This document shows positions 6,490-9,000 of a DNA stretch of 9,000 bases, in pieces. The notes beneath the pieces were generated by a model that saw nothing but the letters and a program-made list of their open reading frames with translations, was not told where the DNA came from and did not search any database. The position numbers and the translations under genes were made by a program. The DNA comes from Bordetella parapertussis (GTDB taxonomy: Bacteria > Pseudomonadota > Gammaproteobacteria > Burkholderiales > Burkholderiaceae_B): the NCBI GenBank assembly GCA_945882005.1, contig CAMCWG010000106.1:1-9000 (forward strand), written 5' to 3'. The first letter of the stretch is position 1, and the number at the start of each line of letters is the position of its first letter.

Positions 6490-7419
6490 ATGGCTTTTTT
6501 CCTGGAGACCTTGCTCGGCGGCCTAATGGCTGGAGTGCTCTATTCGGTAGTGGCTCTTGGATTCGTGCTGATTTTTAAGGCCTCGGGTGTTTTCAACTTT
6601 GCTCAAGGAGCAATGGTGCTATTTGCCGCGCTGGCGATGGCTCGGTTTTCAGAGTGGGTGCCCGGTTGGTTAGGCTTTGAAAGTTTGCTGCTCGCTAATG
6701 CGATTGCGTTCGTCCTAGCCGCGCTGTGTATGTTGATTTTTGCGTGGGTCGTGGAGCGTTTGGTGTTGCGTCATTTGGTTAATCAGGAACCTGTAACATT
6801 GTTAATGGCAACGCTCGGTATCACTTACTTTCTTGACGGGTTTGGTCAAACGGTTTTTGGTAGTGCGGTCTATCGGATTAATGTGGGGATGCCCAAGGAG
6901 CCCATATTTGTTTTGGACAACGTGTTTCAAGGTGGCTTGCTCGTTAATCAAGAAGATTTGATCGCTGCATTAATCGCAGCAACGCTCGTAGCTGTGCTGT
7001 CGCTGTTTTTTCAGAAAACCACAACCGGACGCGCTTTGCGAGCAGTTGCGGATGATCATCAGGCCGCGCAATCAATCGGAATTCCTTTAAACCGGATGTG
7101 GGTCATTGTTTGGTTTGTTGCAGGTATTACTGCCTTAGTCGCTGGCATCATCTGGGGATCTAAGATCGGCGTTCAGTTCTCGTTGACAACGGTTGCACTC
7201 AAAGCCTTACCAGTCATTATCTTGGGTGGTTTGACGTCGGTGCCTGGAGCAATTATTGGAGGTTTGATTATTGGTGTCGGTGAGAAACTATCAGAGGTTT
7301 ATCTGGGGCCGCTGGTGGGTGGTGGCATTGAAATCTGGTTCGCTTACGTTTTAGCGCTTGTGTTCCTGCTGTTCAGACCCCAAGGTTTGTTCGGTGAAAA
7401 GATTATTGATCGGGTCTAG
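6490..7419 (+). CDS. Branched-chain amino acid-type ABC transporter permease, LivH type
   Basis: This is a complete 309-residue inner-membrane protein. GGAG (6480-6483) lies six bases before the ATG, and the gap after livG is 14 bases. It consists almost wholly of hydrophobic helices, about eight by eye. The N-terminal stretch GVLYSVVALGFVLIFKASG followed by FNFAQGA is diagnostic of LivH. The cytoplasmic coupling loop GRALRAVADDHQAAQSIGI (180-198) is the EAA-like site that contacts the ATPase. The C-terminal LPVIILGGLTSVPGAIIGG and the RPQGLFGEK tail also fit. It forms half of the transmembrane channel with the LivM-type protein encoded next. Confidence 0.94.
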   Translation: MAFFLETLLGGLMAGVLYSVVALGFVLIFKASGVFNFAQGAMVLFAALAMARFSEWVPGWLGFESLLLANAIAFVLAALCMLIFAWVVERLVLRHLVNQEPVTLLMATLGITYFLDGFGQTVFGSAVYRINVGMPKEPIFVLDNVFQGGLLVNQEDLIAALIAATLVAVLSLFFQKTTTGRALRAVADDHQAAQSIGIPLNRMWVIVWFVAGITALVAGIIWGSKIGVQFSLTTVALKALPVIILGGLTSVPGAIIGGLIIGVGEKLSEVYLGPLVGGGIEIWFAYVLALVFLLFRPQGLFGEKIIDRV

Positions 7420-7428
7420 GAGACGAGC

Positions 7429-8505
7429 ATGTTCTACAGAGAAAATGGCCAGTTCAAGATTGCTTACCGAGCTGATCAACAGATTTTCCCGATTGCGCAA
7501 GATCGTTGGGCGGTCCTAGCGCTGGTTGCATTCGCATTCATCGGCGTCCCACTTATCGCTGATGGCTATCTTTTTCGAGCAATCTTAATTCCGTTTGTTA
7601 TCTTGTCTCTCGCAGCCATCGGTGTCAATATCCTGGTGGGTTACTGTGGCCAGATTTCACTAGGCTCTGGTGCTTTCATGGCTGTGGGCGCTTATATGGC
7701 CTATAACGTTTCGGTCCGTATCGAGGATATGCCGTTAGTTTTGTCTTTACTGTGCGGTGGCTTCTTCGCGATGCTAGTTGGGATCGTGTTTGGTATCCCG
7801 AGCCTACGTGTCAAGGGGCTCTATCTGGCAGTCGCTACGCTTGCCGCACAGTTTTTTTGCGATTGGGCATTTTCTCGAATTAGTTGGTTTACCAATAGCA
7901 GCTCATCGGGTTCGGTTGCAGTTTCTAACCTCAGCGTTTTTGGTTGGGTCGTTGATTCACCCGTTGAGAAATATCTGTTTTGCCTAACCTTCACCGTCAC
8001 GTTCGCGCTCCTTGCTAAAAATTTGGTGCGCGGCGCAATCGGTCGCGAATGGATGGCGATTCGCGATATGGACGTTGCTGCTGCGGTCATCGGTATTCGG
8101 CCCATGTACGCAAAGCTAAGTGCGTTTGCAGTCAGCTCGTTCATCATCGGGGTGGCGGGGGCACTTTGGGCTTTTGTGCACTTAGGCTCCTGGGAGCCCG
8201 CCGCCTTTTCGATTGATCGATCCTTTCAGCTGCTCTTCATGGTGATCATCGGTGGAATGGGTTCGATCATGGGTAGTTTTTTTGGCGCAGCCTTTATTGT
8301 GGTTCTGCCCATTTTCTTAAATCAGGCCTTGCCTTGGGTTGGCAGTCTTGTGGGAGCCACAGTATCTACCGCAATGATTTCTCACGCTGAGTTCATGATC
8401 TTCGGCGCGTTAATCGTTTGGTTCCTTATCGCCGAGCCCCATGGATTAGCCAAGCTTTGGAGTATCGGAAAACAAAAGCTACGTTTGTGGCCGTTTCCCC
8501 ATTGA
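7429..8505 (+). CDS. Branched-chain amino acid-type ABC transporter permease, LivM type
   Basis: This is a complete 358-residue inner-membrane protein. AGGAG (7418-7422) overlaps the livH stop codon and lies six bases before the ATG, so translation is probably coupled. The first 27 or so residues are a polar cytosolic extension (FYRENGQFKIAYRADQ). The LivM hallmark GYCGQISLGSGAF is at 71-83, the coupling loop GREWMAIRDMDVAAAVIGI at 205-223, and the late membrane segment LLFMVIIGGMGSIMGSFFG is clear. The basic C-terminus ends in PFPH. Together with the LivH-type protein it forms the translocation pore. The polar N-terminal extension is, from memory, usual in Liv transporters linked to acyl-CoA ligases. 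Confidence 0.94.
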   Translation: MFYRENGQFKIAYRADQQIFPIAQDRWAVLALVAFAFIGVPLIADGYLFRAILIPFVILSLAAIGVNILVGYCGQISLGSGAFMAVGAYMAYNVSVRIEDMPLVLSLLCGGFFAMLVGIVFGIPSLRVKGLYLAVATLAAQFFCDWAFSRISWFTNSSSSGSVAVSNLSVFGWVVDSPVEKYLFCLTFTVTFALLAKNLVRGAIGREWMAIRDMDVAAAVIGIRPMYAKLSAFAVSSFIIGVAGALWAFVHLGSWEPAAFSIDRSFQLLFMVIIGGMGSIMGSFFGAAFIVVLPIFLNQALPWVGSLVGATVSTAMISHAEFMIFGALIVWFLIAEPHGLAKLWSIGKQKLRLWPFPH

Positions 8506-8522
8506 TTTTTTCTACCTCAGTA

Positions 8523-8540
8523 CTCTGAAGACACCCAGAG
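8523..8540 (+). other. Small hairpin in the 87-base gap between the LivM-type gene and the binding-protein gene
   Basis: CTCTG (8523-8527) and CAGAG (8536-8540) can pair around an 8-base loop. No T-run follows, so it is not an intrinsic terminator. It may be an mRNA stability or processing element, since binding-protein genes are often expressed more highly than their permeases. A five-pair stem could also be chance. Confidence 0.15.
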
Positions 8541-8592
8541 AGCTAGGGCGTTCGCTGCTTTAACCGGTGTTTAATACGACAGGAGACAATCC

Positions 8593-9000
8593 ATGAAATT
8601 TCGACAGATTACTTTAGGACTCGCCCTAGCAAGCGCGGCGTTGACCGGAGTGTTGAGCTCGACTGTAGCAACAGCGCAGGAAAAGGTGCAGTTTTTTCCT
8701 AGCTTGACCGGTCGTACCGGTCCAGTTGCGCCCAATGCGACGCCGTTCGCCAATGGGTATGCTGATTATATGAAGCTCGTGAACGCGCGTGGTGGTATCA
8801 ATGGGGTGATGACCCTCGTTGAAGAGTGTGAAACTGCTTATGCGACGGATCGAGGTGTCGAGTGTTATGAGCGCTTGAAAGGTAAGCATGGTGGCGCGAC
8901 TGTATTTCAGCCGTTGTCGACCGGTATCACCTTCGCTTTGACCGAGAAGGTTCCTGCGGACAAGATACCAATGATTACCTCTGGATACGGTCGTAGCGAT
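8593..9000 (+). CDS. ABC transporter periplasmic substrate-binding protein, LivK type (3' end beyond the window)
   Basis: The first 136 residues of a binding protein are present; the frame is still open at position 9000. AGGAG (8581-8585) lies seven bases before ATG 8593. Residues 1-28 form a Sec signal peptide with a hydrophobic core and the cleavage site ATA before Q29. The mature part shows VQFFPSLTGRTGPVAPNA, then FANGYADYMKLVNARGGING, then a VEECETAY segment and STGITFALTEK. This is the type I periplasmic binding fold of the leucine/isoleucine/valine-binding class (Peripla_BP_6). The three cysteine-bearing spots seen so far include EECE and VECYE, as I recall from ligase-linked members of this class. 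It should deliver ligand to the LivH/LivM-type permease. The ligand is not determined by the visible part. Confidence 0.9.
   Translation, partial: MKFRQITLGLALASAALTGVLSSTVATAQEKVQFFPSLTGRTGPVAPNATPFANGYADYMKLVNARGGINGVMTLVEECETAYATDRGVECYERLKGKHGGATVFQPLSTGITFALTEKVPADKIPMITSGYGRSD

Noticed and set aside
1034..8576. CCGGTATTTAATA before the Bug gene (1034-1046) resembles CCGGTGTTTAATA before the LivK-type gene (8564-8576), 12 of 13 bases.
   Set aside because: Matches of this quality are expected many times by chance in 9 kb. The second copy is also too close to its ATG to act as a -10 region with a usable ribosome-binding site.
8571..8889. Minus-strand open frames at 8571-8753 and 8626-8889.
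   Set aside because: They are shadows of the binding-protein gene, which has a signal peptide, ribosome-binding site and clear family motifs.

Overview
The window reads as ordinary chromosomal DNA from a betaproteobacterium, most likely of the order Burkholderiales (Alcaligenaceae- or Comamonadaceae-like). The pointers are an orphan Bug/TctC-type solute-binding protein, a DUF2848 gene next to a carboxymuconolactone decarboxylase-family gene, and an acyl-CoA ligase fused into a Liv-type ABC transporter operon. All three are common in that order. Base composition looks close to balanced, which is low for the order. The genus cannot be named from the sequence alone.

Left part (1-2706). A 3-hydroxyisobutyrate dehydrogenase-family gene (23-913, minus) and a Bug-family periplasmic binding protein gene (1090-2055, plus) diverge from a 176-base gap. 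That gap holds a perfect 9-bp inverted repeat with 21 bases between the arms, the best operator candidate in the window. The Bug gene then converges on a carboxymuconolactone decarboxylase-family gene (2092-2706, minus).

Middle part (2719-3703). A DUF2848 gene (2719-3438, minus) lies just upstream of the carboxymuconolactone decarboxylase-family gene. The Shine-Dalgarno of the second gene overlaps the stop codon of the first, so the two form one translationally coupled unit. A plausible sigma-70 promoter precedes DUF2848. The 265-base gap up to 3704 shows no convincing gene; it carries that promoter, a short palindrome and a candidate -10 box facing right.

Right part (3704-9000). Five tightly spaced plus-strand genes form one operon: a long-chain-type acyl-CoA synthetase, a LivG-type ATPase, LivH-type and LivM-type permeases, and the start of a LivK-type periplasmic binding protein cut by the window end. 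Gaps are 21, 14, 9 and 87 bases. The second ATPase (LivF) that this transporter type needs is not in the window and probably lies beyond position 9000.

How it may work together. The right-hand operon can be read as an uptake-and-activation unit: the binding protein captures a ligand, probably a carboxylic acid rather than an amino acid, the ABC transporter brings it in, and the ligase traps it as a CoA thioester. The left-hand genes (a beta-hydroxyacid dehydrogenase, an orphan organic-acid binding protein, a CMD-fold enzyme and DUF2848) look like pieces of organic-acid catabolism, but their substrates cannot be read from the sequence. No transcription regulator, mobile element, tRNA, rRNA or CRISPR array was seen.
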